46,457 nt of DNA from Eubacteriales bacterium (GCA_030533385.1 JAUNJG010000013.1:1-46457); one strand, 5' to 3'; counted from the first letter of the stretch, positions 17,738 through 26,899 are shown. Notes: generated by a model not told the origin, from the sequence alone. Numbers and translations: made by a program.

Positions 17738-19050
17738 TGTTTGAAACTCTCAGAAATGCTCTGAAAGTAAAGGACATCAGAAAAAGACTCCTGTTCACAT
17801 TCTTCGTTCTGATTATAACAAGACTGGGCAGTCAATTGCCGATTCCGGGAATTGACAGCGCCCAGATTAGTGAATATTTGAATTCTCTTTTGGGAGATTC
17901 TTTTAATCTGTTGAATTCCTTTACCGGCGGCTCGTTTGAATCAATGTCTGTTTTTGCATTGAACGTAACGCCGTACATCACATCTTCCATTATTATCCAG
18001 CTTCTCACCATCGCCATTCCGGCGCTGGAAGAGCTGCAAAGAGATGGGGAAGATGGACGCAAGAAGATAAACAATATTACAAGATTTGTAACGTTGGGAT
18101 TGGCTCTTTTGGAGAGCGCCGGTCTTGCTATCGGTTTTGGAAGGCAGGGGTTGCTTTCGGATTTCAGCCCTCTGGTTGTAACAGAAATGATTGTGTGTCT
18201 GACCGCAGGCGCAATTTTTGTCATGTGGCTGGGAGAACAGATTACAGATAAGGGAATCGGAAATGGTATTTCCATCATTCTTCTGATTAACATCGTCTCC
18301 CGCATACCGAGTGATTTTTATGGCTTATACCAGAAGTTTATCGAAGGAAAACAGATTGGCAACATTGTGATTGCCCTGGCAGTCATCCTTTTTGTCATCG
18401 TCGGAACCTTCGTGTTTACCATTCTTTTGAATGATGCAGAAAGAAAAGTTCCGGTACAGTATTCCAAAAAACTTCAGGGAAGAAAACAGATTGGCGGACA
18501 GGGTTCCGTTTTGCCTATCAAGGTGAACACGGCGAGCGTCATTCCTATCATCTTTTCCTCCTCACTGCTACAGTTTCCACTGGTGATCAAACAGCTGGTG
18601 GGAGCGAATCCTGACGGGATTCCGGGATTTATTTTTGATTGTCTGAATCAGGCGAACTGGTGCAGTCCGGAGCATCCGGAGCGTTCCGTGGGATTGGTAG
18701 TATATCTTTTGCTCACCGTATTATTTGCATATTTTTATACCTCCATCACTTTCAACCCGCTGGAGATTGCAAACAATATGAAAAAGCAGGGTGGTTTTAT
18801 TCCGGGAATCCGTCCGGGTAAACCTACGGTGGATTATCTTACCAGGATTTTAAATTATATTATTTTCGTTGGAGCCATCGGCCTGTGTATCATCGCAGTC
18901 ATTCCGATTTTCTTCAATGGATTTTTCGGGGCGAATGTTTCCTTCGGAGGAACGTCCCTCATCATTATCGCCGGCGTTGTGCTGGAAACAATCAAACAAA
19001 TTGAGTCCCAGATGCTTGTAAGACACTATACAGGTTTTCTGAGTGATTGA
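17737..19050 (+). CDS. secY: Protein translocase subunit SecY
   Basis: The 437-residue, ten-helix central channel of the Sec translocon in the cytoplasmic membrane. LGSQLPIPGIDSAQISEYL, the second-helix MSVFALNVTPYITSSIIIQLL, and EQITDKGIGNGISIILLINIVSRIP are SecY signatures. It overlaps rplO by one base and closes the first part of the cluster. Unusually for a clostridial spc operon it is followed by a strong terminator and a foreign operon, not directly by adk. Confidence 0.98.
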   Translation: MFETLRNALKVKDIRKRLLFTFFVLIITRLGSQLPIPGIDSAQISEYLNSLLGDSFNLLNSFTGGSFESMSVFALNVTPYITSSIIIQLLTIAIPALEELQRDGEDGRKKINNITRFVTLGLALLESAGLAIGFGRQGLLSDFSPLVVTEMIVCLTAGAIFVMWLGEQITDKGIGNGISIILLINIVSRIPSDFYGLYQKFIEGKQIGNIVIALAVILFVIVGTFVFTILLNDAERKVPVQYSKKLQGRKQIGGQGSVLPIKVNTASVIPIIFSSSLLQFPLVIKQLVGANPDGIPGFIFDCLNQANWCSPEHPERSVGLVVYLLLTVLFAYFYTSITFNPLEIANNMKKQGGFIPGIRPGKPTVDYLTRILNYIIFVGAIGLCIIAVIPIFFNGFFGANVSFGGTSLIIIAGVVLETIKQIESQMLVRHYTGFLSD

Positions 19051-19062
19051 TAGATGAAAAAG

Positions 19063-19119
19063 AAAGCTGTCATTGCATGTTCACAGCAGTTTGCTGTGGG
19101 ATGCAGGGGCAGTTTTTTT
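19063..19119 (+). terminator. Terminator after secY
   Basis: CACAGCA (19082-19088) pairs with TGCTGTG (19092-19098) over a GTT-centred loop, extended by TGCAT/ATGCA and CTG/CAG pairs, then seven T at 19113-19119. Confidence 0.75.
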
Positions 19120-19357
19120 CGTTGATAAAAGACAAAGAGTTCTTTTTGAAGGGTAATATTTTGTCTTATTTGGCAAACTGATAAAAATGTATAATTTACA
19201 ATTTGGTAAAAATGCGGTAATATATATGCATAGAAACAAGCGATAGATGACAGGTGTATTTGTATATTTTAGTAAAATGTACAACCTTTTTTTGTGCGTA
19301 TTTATACAATAGACCTCTCAGTTATCCTATGGGCAAAGCAAATGGAGGTAAAATATC
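19120..19357. other. AT-rich gap before the FAD oxidoreductase operon
   Basis: The whole gap after secY is 307 bp (19051-19357), the secY terminator occupying its start. The remainder is AT-rich with no coding frame that I can support. It must hold the promoter of the following operon; several A/T-rich hexamers are present but none gives a convincing -35/-10 pair. AAATGGAGGTAAA precedes the next start. Confidence 0.5.
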
Positions 19358-20800
19358 ATGTATGACATTATTGTAATTGGTGCTGGAGTTACCGGTACTT
19401 GTATCGCCAGAGAGCTTTCAAAGTACCAGGTAAAAATGTGCGTCATCGACAAGGCGGATGATGTGGCATCCGGAACTTCTAAGGCGAACAGTGGTATTGT
19501 CCACGCAGGGTATGACTGCAAGCCGGGAACGTTGATGGCGAAGTTAAATGTTCGCGGAAATGAGTTGTTATACCAGCTGGCGGAGGAACTGGATTTCCCG
19601 ATTAAGAAAAATGGTTCCCTGATCGTCTGTACGGTGGAATCAGAGCGTGGAAAATTAGACCAGCTGTTAGCACAGGCCGATGCCAATGGTGTGCCGGATG
19701 CAAGAATCGTAGAAAGAGAAGAGCTTTTATCCATGGAGCCAAATCTGACTCCAAATGCTGTTGCTGCATTGTATGTTCCTACCGGTGGAATTATTTGCCC
19801 ATTCAATCTTGCCATCGCAATGGGTGAAAATGCCGCTGTGAACGGCTGCGAGTTTAAATTTGAGACAGAAGTGCAGGATATCGTGAAAAAGGACGGTTAC
19901 TATGAGGTGGTGACCGACAAAGGCACTTTTGAGGCGAAAGGTGTGGTCAATGCTGCCGGTGTTTACGCCGACAAAATGCATAACATGGTAAGTGAAAATA
20001 AAATGACCATCGTTGCCCGCAAGGGTGAATATCTGCTGATGGACAAAGAACTGGGTGATTATTTCAGCGCCACCATCTTCCCTCTGCCAGGACCGATGGG
20101 CAAAGGTGTTCTGACTGCTCCTACCATCCACGGTAATATGTTTGTTGGGCCTTCCGCGACGGACATCGAGGATAAAGAGGGAGTCAACACCACACAGGAT
20201 ATCATCAACGATTTGGTTAGCAAGGCATCTGCGAGCCATCTGACAAAAGACCGCCTGCCGATGGGCAAGGTGATTACCTCCTTTGCAGGTCTTCGTGCCC
20301 ACGAAGCAAACCATGAGTTCATTGTGGAAGAAGTGGCGGACGCGCCGGGATTTTTCGATGCAGCAGGTATCGAATCTCCGGGTCTGACCAGTTCTCCGGC
20401 CATCGCAGAGATGTTGGTAGGTATTATCCAGGAAAAATATCACTTCCCTGTGAATGAAAACTTTGTGGCAAAACGAAAAGGTATCGTTCACATGGAAGAT
20501 TTGACCTTAGAAGAAAAGAACGCATTAATCAAAGAAAAACCGGAATACGGCAGCATCGTATGCCGCTGTGAGATGGTGACAGAAGGCGAGATTATGGACG
20601 CCATCAACCGTCCGATCGGAGCAAAATCACTGGATGGCATCAAACGTCGTACCCGTCAGGGCATGGGTCGCTGCCAGGCTGGTTTCTGTACTCCAAGGAC
20701 CATGGAAATTCTTTCAAGAGAGCTTGGTATTCCTATGACAGAAATCACCAAAAAAGGTGAAGGTTCCAACATGTTAGTAGGAAAAATTAAAGAAGACTGA
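19358..20800 (+). CDS. GlpA-like FAD-dependent dehydrogenase with C-terminal BFD-type Fe-S domain
   Basis: A 480-residue protein. N-terminal Rossmann motif DIIVIGAGVTGTCIAREL (FAD binding), then a DAO-fold body, then from about residue 395 IVCRCEMVTEGEIMDAI ... RRTRQGMGRCQAGFC, a BFD-like [2Fe-2S] domain with paired cysteines. The architecture is that of the anaerobic glycerol-3-phosphate dehydrogenase large subunit and related oxidoreductases. With the next two genes it forms the GlpA-like/NADH-oxidase-like/DUF1667 operon known from clostridia and Thermotoga. Glycerol-3-phosphate is the likely substrate but is not proven; no glpK or glpF is present. Its position inside the spc operon is atypical. 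Confidence 0.85.
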   Translation: MYDIIVIGAGVTGTCIARELSKYQVKMCVIDKADDVASGTSKANSGIVHAGYDCKPGTLMAKLNVRGNELLYQLAEELDFPIKKNGSLIVCTVESERGKLDQLLAQADANGVPDARIVEREELLSMEPNLTPNAVAALYVPTGGIICPFNLAIAMGENAAVNGCEFKFETEVQDIVKKDGYYEVVTDKGTFEAKGVVNAAGVYADKMHNMVSENKMTIVARKGEYLLMDKELGDYFSATIFPLPGPMGKGVLTAPTIHGNMFVGPSATDIEDKEGVNTTQDIINDLVSKASASHLTKDRLPMGKVITSFAGLRAHEANHEFIVEEVADAPGFFDAAGIESPGLTSSPAIAEMLVGIIQEKYHFPVNENFVAKRKGIVHMEDLTLEEKNALIKEKPEYGSIVCRCEMVTEGEIMDAINRPIGAKSLDGIKRRTRQGMGRCQAGFCTPRTMEILSRELGIPMTEITKKGEGSNMLVGKIKED

Positions 20801-20837
20801 GGAAGACTGAGATTGAAAGAAAGGGAGGATTTATACT

Positions 20838-22112
20838 ATGAAATCATATGATGTCATAATCGTCGGCGGAGGCCCGGCCGGACTTGCTGCCGCTATCGCT
20901 GCTAAAAAAGAAGGAATTGACAGTATTTTAATTATCGAGAGAGATAATCAGCTCGGTGGTATTTTGAACCAGTGTATTCACAACGGATTCGGTCTTCACA
21001 CCTTTAAGGAGGAACTGACAGGTCCGGAATATGCATCCCGCTTCATCGACCAGGCGGCGGAGCTGAACATTGAATATAAATTACATACCATGGTTTGCGA
21101 CATCTCCAAAGAGAAGGTTGTCACAGCCATGAACCGTGAGGAAGGTATTGTGATGTATCAGGCAAAGGCAGTTGTCCTTGCCATGGGATGCCGGGAAAGA
21201 CCGCGTGGAGCGCTGAACATTCCGGGATATCGTCCGGCAGGTATTTACTCCGCCGGTACTGCACAAAGGCTTGTCAACATGGAAGGATTTATGCCGGGTA
21301 AGAAGGTTGTTATCCTCGGTTCCGGCGATATCGGCCTGATTATGGCAAGACGTATGACCTTCGAGGGTGCGGACGTTCAGGTTGTGGCAGAGGTTATGCC
21401 ATATTCCGGCGGATTGAAGAGAAATATTGTACAGTGTCTTGACGATTACGACATTCCGTTGAAGCTTAGTCACACGGTCATCGACATCGAAGGAAAAGAC
21501 CGTCTGACGGGTGTGACCATCGCCGAGGTAGGACCGGACAGAAAGCCAATCCCGGGAACAGAGGTTCATTATGACTGTGATACCTTGCTTCTCTCCGTTG
21601 GACTGATTCCGGAAAATGAGTTATCCAAACAGGCGGAGGTGGAGATGAATCCTGTCACCAACGGCCCTCTGGTGGATGAGAGTCTGGAGACCAACATTGA
21701 CGGTGTGTTTGCCTGCGGTAACGTGCTTCATGTTCACGACCTGGTGGACTACGTTTCCGAGGAGGCAGGTCTGGCAGGTAAAAATGCGGCCAGATACATC
21801 AAAGAGCGCTACGGAAAAGAAGAAGATAAATCAGGTAAGGTGATTGACATCAAGGCGGTGGACGGTGCCCGCTATACCGTGCCTACCACCATCCATCTGG
21901 ACAACATGGATGATATGCTCACGGTACGCTTCCGTGTAGGAAATGTATTTAAGAACAGTTACATCAGTGTGTACTTCAACGACGAGAGAGTTCAGCATCG
22001 TAAAAAACAGGTCATGGCTCCTGGCGAGATGGAACAGATTATTCTCAAGAAGAAAGCTCTGACAGAGTTTGAAGGTCTTGAAACTATCACTGTAAAGATT
22101 GAGGAGGAGTAG
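20838..22112 (+). CDS. FAD-dependent oxidoreductase (pyridine nucleotide-disulfide type), partner of the GlpA-like protein
   Basis: A 424-residue protein. Two dinucleotide-binding motifs are visible: DVIIVGGGPAGLAAAIAAKK (residues about 4-23, FAD) and KKVVILGSGDIGLIMARRM (about 153-171, NAD(P)H), with GVFACGNVLHVHDLVDYVSEEAG near the C-terminal FAD contact. There is no CxxC redox-active disulfide at the usual site. It probably passes electrons between the GlpA-like flavoprotein and NAD. It lies 37 nt after the first gene, with AAGGGAGGAT before its start, and is read together with DUF1667. Confidence 0.85.
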   Translation: MKSYDVIIVGGGPAGLAAAIAAKKEGIDSILIIERDNQLGGILNQCIHNGFGLHTFKEELTGPEYASRFIDQAAELNIEYKLHTMVCDISKEKVVTAMNREEGIVMYQAKAVVLAMGCRERPRGALNIPGYRPAGIYSAGTAQRLVNMEGFMPGKKVVILGSGDIGLIMARRMTFEGADVQVVAEVMPYSGGLKRNIVQCLDDYDIPLKLSHTVIDIEGKDRLTGVTIAEVGPDRKPIPGTEVHYDCDTLLLSVGLIPENELSKQAEVEMNPVTNGPLVDESLETNIDGVFACGNVLHVHDLVDYVSEEAGLAGKNAARYIKERYGKEEDKSGKVIDIKAVDGARYTVPTTIHLDNMDDMLTVRFRVGNVFKNSYISVYFNDERVQHRKKQVMAPGEMEQIILKKKALTEFEGLETITVKIEEE

Positions 22113-22119
22113 TGTTATC

Positions 22120-22485
22120 ATGGAAAAAAGAGAATTGACATGTATTGGATGTCCTCTCGGATGTCAGATTACAGTTACAATGGACAATGGTGAAATTACA
22201 GATGTTGCCGGATATACCTGCCCGAGAGGGGAGAAATATGCAAGAGAAGAAGTGACGAACCCGACCCGCGTGGTGACTTCCATCGTGAGAGTCAACGGCG
22301 GAAATCTTGCGGCAGTATCGGTGAAGACAGAAAATGTGATTCCAAAAGACAAGATTTTCGACATCCTGGCAGAGATCAAGCCGGTTGTTGTGAAGGCTCC
22401 TGTAAAGATTGGTGACGTCATTGTAGAAAATGTGGCGGATACCGGAGTCAATGTCATTGCCACAAAGAATATTGAGGCAGTATAA
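22120..22485 (+). CDS. DUF1667 family protein with CxxC-rich N-terminus
   Basis: A 121-residue protein. Its N-terminal CIGCPLGCQITVTM and GYTCPRGEKYAREE resemble the cysteine pattern of Fe-S binding regions of molybdopterin oxidoreductases (PF07892). It invariably accompanies the two upstream flavoproteins in this operon type, where it is thought to be a small electron-transfer or assembly subunit; its activity is unknown. ATG 22120 was chosen because the cysteine block begins six residues later. The stop of the upstream gene lies 7 nt before it. A terminator-like hairpin follows. Confidence 0.85.
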   Translation: MEKRELTCIGCPLGCQITVTMDNGEITDVAGYTCPRGEKYAREEVTNPTRVVTSIVRVNGGNLAAVSVKTENVIPKDKIFDILAEIKPVVVKAPVKIGDVIVENVADTGVNVIATKNIEAV

Positions 22486-22504
22486 GATTTAAAAAGCAGT
22501 TTAC

Positions 22505-22534
22505 ACAATGCAGGCAGATTTCTGTCTGCATTGT
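22505..22534 (+). terminator. Terminator-like hairpin closing the FAD operon
   Basis: ACAATGCAG (22505-22513) pairs with CTGCATTGT (22526-22534), with an inner CAG/CTG extension. The T run after it is weak (CATTTG). The 269-bp gap to adk contains no gene; CCTGTA near 22673 and TACAGG near 22719 could close a leader hairpin for adk. Confidence 0.55.
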
Positions 22535-22754
22535 CATTTGCCGGGCATAAGAGCAGGAAAAGGCCTGGTGCGGAACGTCCGTGTGGGGGAATCGGACAGG
22601 ACGCAAAATGTCACGCTGTATTTTTTGCTTGTGTTGGCAGTAAAAAAGAGGTAAAATAAAAATGATTACAGTCCTGTATCTTTGAAAAGAATTGCAGAAG
22701 AAATAACTTTTCGGCGTACAGGGGATTATTATCAGACAGATGGAGGTTATTGTT

Positions 22755-23396
22755 ATGAAAATCGTGATGTTGGGTGCGCCGGGAGCCGGAAAGGGAACGC
22801 AGGCGAAGATGCTTTCTGAAAAATATGGGATTCCTCATATTTCTACCGGGGATATTTTTAGAATGAATATTAAAAATAACACGGAGCTTGGAAAGAAGGC
22901 GAAAGGCTACATGGATGCGGGACAGCTGGTGCCGGATGAACTGGTGGTAGATTTGGTGGTAGATCGAATCAAGGCAAAGGATTGTATGCAGGGATTCATA
23001 CTGGATGGCTTCCCAAGGACGATTCCTCAGGCGGAGGCATTGGATTATGCCCTGAACAATCAAAATGAAAAAATAGATTATGCCATCAACGTGGATGTGC
23101 CGGACGAGCATATCGTTGAGCGGATGTCAGGGCGCAGGGCCTGTTCGGATTGCGGAGCTACCTATCATGTGGTGACGATTCCGAGCAAAAAAGAAGGAAT
23201 CTGCGATGTCTGCGGCGGAACACTTGTTTTAAGAGAGGATGATAAGCCGGAGACTGTCAAAAAAAGACTGGAAGTGTATCACGAGCAGACGAAGCCGTTG
23301 ATTGACTACTATAATAAGAAGGAAAACCTTCTGAAAGTGGACGGCACGCAGGGAATTCAAGTTGTATTTGAGGAGATTACAAAAGTGCTTGGATAA
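22755..23396 (+). CDS. adk: Adenylate kinase
   Basis: Interconverts ATP + AMP and 2 ADP. The 213-residue, long-form enzyme starts [20 protein letters not shown] (P-loop at residues 7-15), has [14 protein letters not shown], and a LID domain with four cysteines (CSDCGATYH ... CDVCGG) that bind zinc, as in many Gram-positive enzymes. ATG 22755 is eight bases after GATGGAGG; the open frame to 22740 is not needed. It resumes the spc gene order after the inserted FAD operon. Confidence 0.97.
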   Translation: MKIVMLGAPGAGKGTQAKMLSEKYGIPHISTGDIFRMNIKNNTELGKKAKGYMDAGQLVPDELVVDLVVDRIKAKDCMQGFILDGFPRTIPQAEALDYALNNQNEKIDYAINVDVPDEHIVERMSGRRACSDCGATYHVVTIPSKKEGICDVCGGTLVLREDDKPETVKKRLEVYHEQTKPLIDYYNKKENLLKVDGTQGIQVVFEEITKVLG

Positions 23397-23436
23397 GTAC
23401 ATAATCTGATTGGAGAGATGTTTGCTTCAATCATAA

Positions 23437-23490
23437 AAGGGGATGCTATAAAGGGAGTGTCATGCACGCTTTCTTGCGGCAGCCCCTTTC
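23437..23490 (+). other. Hairpin between adk and map
   Basis: AAAGGGG near 23437-23443 pairs with CCCCTTT near 23484-23490, enclosing a weaker GAGTGT/ACGCTTTC stem. It fills much of the 130-nt gap. It may attenuate or process the transcript; there is no strong T tract. Confidence 0.45.
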
Positions 23491-23526
23491 CATGTGTTAC
23501 AAAAAATAAGAGAAAAGGAGATAAAA

Positions 23527-24291
23527 ATGGCGATTTCGATAAAAAATGACCATGAAATTGATTTGATGCGCACAGCAGGACAAATTCTGGCAAAGGTGCA
23601 TTATGAATTAAAAAGAGAGCTGAAAGAAGGGATGACGACGAAGGATGTGGATCGATTGGGGGAAGAAATTATCCGAAGTTATGGGTGCATCCCGAATTTT
23701 TTAAATTATAACGGTTATCCGGCATCCATCTGCGTGTCTGTCAACAACGAGGTTGTACATGGAATCCCCAACGATGTCCGTCGCTTAAAAGAAGGTGACA
23801 TCGTCAGCCTGGATGCGGGCCTCATATATAAGGGATATCATTCCGATGCGGCGAGAACCCACGGCATTGGGGAGATTAGCGAGGAGGCCGCAAAACTGAT
23901 TGCGGTGACGGAACAATCTTTCTTTGAGGGGGTCCAATACGCAAAGCCGGGCAATCATCTGGTGGACATTGCGAGGGGGATTCAGTCTTATGCGGAGAAC
24001 AACGGGTTTTCCGTGGTGCGAGATTTGACGGGGCATGGTATCGGAAAGGCGCTTCATGAGGAGCCGGAAATCCCGAACTTTGTCCGCAGGCGCCGGGGTG
24101 CCAGGCTGCAAAAGGGCATGACCCTCGCCATCGAGCCGATGATTAATGCGGGAAGTTATGACGTTTGGTGGCTGGAGGATGACTGGACTGTCGTGACTCG
24201 AGATGGTCGCCTTTCCGCCCATTATGAGAATACGATTGCCATCACTGACGATGGATACGAGATTTTGACCCTGCATCCGGAAGAAAGATAA
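23527..24291 (+). CDS. map: Type I methionine aminopeptidase
   Basis: Removes initiator methionine from nascent proteins. The 254-residue product has the metal ligands in order: SLDAGLIYKGYHSDAARTHGIG (two Asp), DLTGHGIGKALHEEPEIPNF (His), AIEPMINAG (Glu) and YENTIAIT (Glu). The ATG at 23527 has AAAAGGAGATAA upstream and gives MAISIKNDHEIDLMRTAGQIL, the usual type I opening. Frame open to 23494 not used. Confidence 0.97.
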   Translation: MAISIKNDHEIDLMRTAGQILAKVHYELKRELKEGMTTKDVDRLGEEIIRSYGCIPNFLNYNGYPASICVSVNNEVVHGIPNDVRRLKEGDIVSLDAGLIYKGYHSDAARTHGIGEISEEAAKLIAVTEQSFFEGVQYAKPGNHLVDIARGIQSYAENNGFSVVRDLTGHGIGKALHEEPEIPNFVRRRRGARLQKGMTLAIEPMINAGSYDVWWLEDDWTVVTRDGRLSAHYENTIAITDDGYEILTLHPEER

Positions 24292-24340
24292 CGTTGTTTT
24301 ATCACTTTTTTAAAAGTTTTACTTGTATCGGAGAGAATTT

Positions 24341-24619
24341 ATGTTAGAATATAAATTAGGATATTTTGCCACTTCCCTGTGTGGTCATGATAAAGGAAGG
24401 TTATACATGATTGTTGAGGAGGAAGGCGAAATGGTTGGATTATGCGATGGCGTCCGTCGATGCCTTGCCAATCCCAAAAAGAAGAAAAAGAAACATATTC
24501 AGATGATGCGCTCTGAGGAAACGGCACAGGCTTTTTTGTCCATCGTAGAGTCGAAAGAAGCGGACAGCCTCATTAGAAATGCGCTGAGAGCGGCGAAGGA
24601 GCAAAAAGAACAAAATTAG
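24341..24619 (+). CDS. KOW-domain RNA-binding protein
   Basis: A 92-residue protein. LEYKLGYFATSLCGHDKGRLYMIVEEEGEMVGLCDGVRRCLANPKKKKKKHIQ is a KOW-like module of the L14e/L6e/L27e type, followed by a helical tail. Small proteins of this kind sit between map and infA in many clostridia; a ribosome-linked RNA-binding role is presumed from location only. ATG 24341 is eight bases after CGGAGAG; an in-frame TTG at 24323 is less likely. infA starts 10 nt after its stop. Confidence 0.75.
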   Translation: MLEYKLGYFATSLCGHDKGRLYMIVEEEGEMVGLCDGVRRCLANPKKKKKKHIQMMRSEETAQAFLSIVESKEADSLIRNALRAAKEQKEQN

Positions 24620-24629
24620 GAGGTAAAGT

Positions 24630-24848
24630 ATGTCAAAGTCAGATGTTATCGAAGTGGAAGGAAGGGTAGTGGAAAAGCTTCCAAACGCCATGTTTAAGGT
24701 AGAATTGGAAAATGGCCATCAGGTGCTTGGTCATATCAGCGGAAAGCTGCGCATGAATTTTATCAAGATTTTGCCTGGCGACAAGGTGACCATCGAGCTT
24801 TCCCCATATGACTTAACAAAAGGCAGAATTATCTGGAGAGATAAATAG
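24630..24848 (+). CDS. infA: Translation initiation factor IF-1
   Basis: A 72-residue OB-fold protein: [71 protein letters not shown]. It binds the 30S A site during initiation. TTAGGAGGTAAA precedes the start. A terminator follows it, overlapped by a promoter for the next block. Confidence 0.98.
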   Translation: MSKSDVIEVEGRVVEKLPNAMFKVELENGHQVLGHISGKLRMNFIKILPGDKVTIELSPYDLTKGRIIWRDK

Positions 24849-24870
24849 AAATAGAAGTAAAAAGAGATAA

Positions 24871-24910
24871 AAAGCAAGCAGATTTCTTTATTATTTTGTG
24901 CTTGCTTTTG
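24871..24910 (+). terminator. Terminator after infA
   Basis: AAAAGCAAGCA (24870-24880) pairs with TGCTTGCTTTT (24899-24909), 11 bp, with the T's inside and after the stem. Its right arm contains the -35 of the following promoter. Confidence 0.75.
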
Positions 24911-24930
24911 TCATAAAGTAGTGATATAAT
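24902..24930 (+). promoter_or_regulatory. Promoter for rpmJ-rpsM-rpsK-rpsD-rpoA-rplQ
   Basis: TTGCTT (24902-24907), 17-bp spacer, TATAAT (24925-24930). The -35 lies within the 3' arm of the infA terminator. Confidence 0.7.
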
Positions 24931-24963
24931 ATTCGCTGAACGTTTTGGAAAGGAGAGATTATC

Positions 24964-25077
24964 GTGAAGGTCAGAGCATCAGTAAAGCCTATCTGTGAGA
25001 AATGCAAAGTCATCAAACGGAAAGGCGCAATCAGAATCATTTGCGAAAATCCAAAACATAAACAGAGACAGGGATAA
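24964..25077 (+). CDS. rpmJ: 50S ribosomal protein L36
   Basis: A 37-residue protein starting at GTG 24964, with AAAGGAGAGAT upstream. Its Cys11, Cys14, Cys27 and His32 (CEKC ... CENPKH) form the zinc site of the standard L36. It is too short for most gene finders. It lies just after the new promoter, and 280 nt before rpsM. Confidence 0.95.
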   Translation: MKVRASVKPICEKCKVIKRKGAIRIICENPKHKQRQG

Positions 25078-25357
25078 GTATTAATTCAGGCGCCGTCACG
25101 GCGGCCGGAGATTAAAATGTACTTGCTCTTTGTTATGTCATTGGTTACAGTCTTCTATATGATATAGAGCGCTGTACGACATTGCCACCGTCATGGCAAT
25201 TAATTTTAATAAGCGGCTGCGGTAGACAGAGGTTTACCGATTTTATTATAAGAGATTATTTTTTGAAACAAGGTTCGATGAGAGACACGTTAGTCATTTC
25301 ACCGTACTGCGGTAACGATGGATCGATTCGAAAAAGATATTTAGTGGAGGTGCACAC
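25078..25357 (+). other. 280-nt non-coding gap between rpmJ and rpsM with hairpins
   Basis: I see no supportable gene here. ATTGCCA (25181-25187) pairs with TGGCAAT (25194-25200), and GCCGT/ACGGC forms a small hairpin near 25092-25102. Such a long gap inside the alpha operon suggests an RNA leader or an extra promoter. AGTGGAGGTGCA precedes rpsM. Confidence 0.5.
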
Positions 25358-25726
25358 ATGGCTCGTATTTCGGGTGTTGATTTACCTAGAGAAAAACGTG
25401 TAGAAATCGGTCTTACTTATATTTATGGAATTGGCAGAACAAGTGCAAACAAGATTCTTGAAGCAGCAAATGTAAATCCGGATACTCGCGTTCGTGATTT
25501 GACCGACGATGAAGTTCGTCGCATCAGCGAGATTATCAATCAGGATTACAACGTGGAAGGTGACCTGCGTCGTGAGATTGCAATGAACATCAAGCGTCTT
25601 CAGGAAATCGGATGCTACAGAGGTATCCGTCACAGAAAAGGTCTTCCGGTTCGCGGACAGAAGACTAAGACCAACGCAAGAACTCGCAAGGGTCCTAGAA
25701 AAACAGTTGCAAACAAGAAAAAATAA
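25358..25726 (+). CDS. rpsM: 30S ribosomal protein S13
   Basis: The 122-residue product starts [34 protein letters not shown] and ends in [29 protein letters not shown]13 is a head protein contacting P-site tRNA and bridging to L5. A 120-nt gap with a CTTATG/CATGAG-type hairpin separates it from rpsK. Confidence 0.98.
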   Translation: MARISGVDLPREKRVEIGLTYIYGIGRTSANKILEAANVNPDTRVRDLTDDEVRRISEIINQDYNVEGDLRREIAMNIKRLQEIGCYRGIRHRKGLPVRGQKTKTNARTRKGPRKTVANKKK

Positions 25727-25846
25727 GTGTGGACGTTCGTTTCACACTCTCCTTATGTCTGCGTAAAAGCATAGCGGCATGAGGATGATGCAAGCAGAGA
25801 AAAAGTATTATTGATAGATTAAATATCCTACAGGGAGGTTTCGCCA

Positions 25847-26242
25847 ATGGCAAAGAAAGTCGCTAAAAAGGTGACGAAAAAACGTGTCAGGAAAAATGTT
25901 CAGCATGGACAGGCACACATTCAGTCATCCTTTAATAATACAATTGTAACATTAACTGACTCTGAAGGTAACGCTCTTTCCTGGGCAAGTGCAGGAGAGA
26001 TGGGATTCAGAGGCTCCAAGAAATCTACACCATACGCTGCACAGATGGCAGCAGAGGCAGCAACAAAAGCAGCTCTCATTCACGGTCTGAAAACTGTGGA
26101 AGTTATGGTAAAAGGTCCTGGCTCAGGCAGAGAGGCAGCAATTCGTGCCCTTCAGGCGTGTGGCCTTGAAGTGACAAGCATCAGAGACGTTACTCCGGTA
26201 CCGCATAACGGATGCCGTCCGCCAAAGAGAAGAAGAGTCTGA
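25847..26242 (+). CDS. rpsK: 30S ribosomal protein S11
   Basis: A 131-residue protein. [49 protein letters not shown] and [44 protein letters not shown] identify S11 of the 30S platform, near the E-site and Shine-Dalgarno helix. CAGGGAGGTTTC precedes the ATG. Confidence 0.98.
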   Translation: MAKKVAKKVTKKRVRKNVQHGQAHIQSSFNNTIVTLTDSEGNALSWASAGEMGFRGSKKSTPYAAQMAAEAATKAALIHGLKTVEVMVKGPGSGREAAIRALQACGLEVTSIRDVTPVPHNGCRPPKRRRV

Positions 26243-26258
26243 TAGGAGGTAAGTTAGA

Positions 26259-26852
26259 ATGGCAATTGATAGAACTCCGGTCCTGAAAAGATGCAGGTCT
26301 TTAGATATGGACCCAATTTATTTGGGAGTAAATAAAAAATCAAACAGAAAATTGGTTCGTTCCAGCAGAAAGATTAGCGAGTATGGTCTTCAGCTTCGTG
26401 AAAAACAGAAAGCGAAGTTCATCTACGGAGTGCTGGAAAAACCTTTCAGAAACTACTATGCAAAAGCGGAGAGAATGAAAGGACTGACCGGTCCGAACCT
26501 GATGACTCTTCTTGAGTGCAGACTGGACAACGTTGTGTTCCGCATGGGATTTGCGAGAACAAGACGTGAGGCAAGACAGATTGTGGGACATAAGCACATT
26601 CTTGTGAACGGAAAATGTGTGAACATTCCATCTTATAGAGTAAATGTTGGCGATGTGATTGAAGTGAAGGAAAGCAAGAAATCCATGCAGAGATTCAAAG
26701 ACATCGCAGAGGCTACCAACGGAATTCTCGTGCCGGCATGGCTGGACGCAGACGTGGAAAGCTTCAAAGGACAGGTGAAGGAGCTTCCTGCAAGAGATAT
26801 GATTGACGTTCCTGTCAATGAGACATTGATTGTCGAGTTGTACTCCAAATAA
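26259..26852 (+). CDS. rpsD: 30S ribosomal protein S4
   Basis: A 197-residue protein. It has the S4 RNA-binding domain ([52 protein letters not shown]) and the N-terminal [23 protein letters not shown]4 nucleates 30S assembly and is the usual autoregulator of the alpha operon. It is followed by a perfect 14-bp hairpin before rpoA. Confidence 0.98.
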   Translation: MAIDRTPVLKRCRSLDMDPIYLGVNKKSNRKLVRSSRKISEYGLQLREKQKAKFIYGVLEKPFRNYYAKAERMKGLTGPNLMTLLECRLDNVVFRMGFARTRREARQIVGHKHILVNGKCVNIPSYRVNVGDVIEVKESKKSMQRFKDIAEATNGILVPAWLDADVESFKGQVKELPARDMIDVPVNETLIVELYSK

Positions 26853-26864
26853 TAATGATTCTTC

Positions 26865-26899
26865 CAATTGAATGCCTGTGTTTTTCAGGCATTCAATTG
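26865..26899 (+). other. Perfect 14-bp hairpin between rpsD and rpoA
   Basis: CAATTGAATGCCTG (26865-26878) pairs without mismatch to CAGGCATTCAATTG (26886-26899) around the loop TGTTTTT. No T run follows, so it is not a classic terminator; it may be an RNase site or mRNA stabiliser setting rpoA levels. Confidence 0.75.

Noticed and set aside
25182-25403. Open frame of 73 codons across the rpmJ-rpsM gap
   Set aside because: No recognisable protein, no ribosome-binding site, and it overlaps the rpsM start in another frame.
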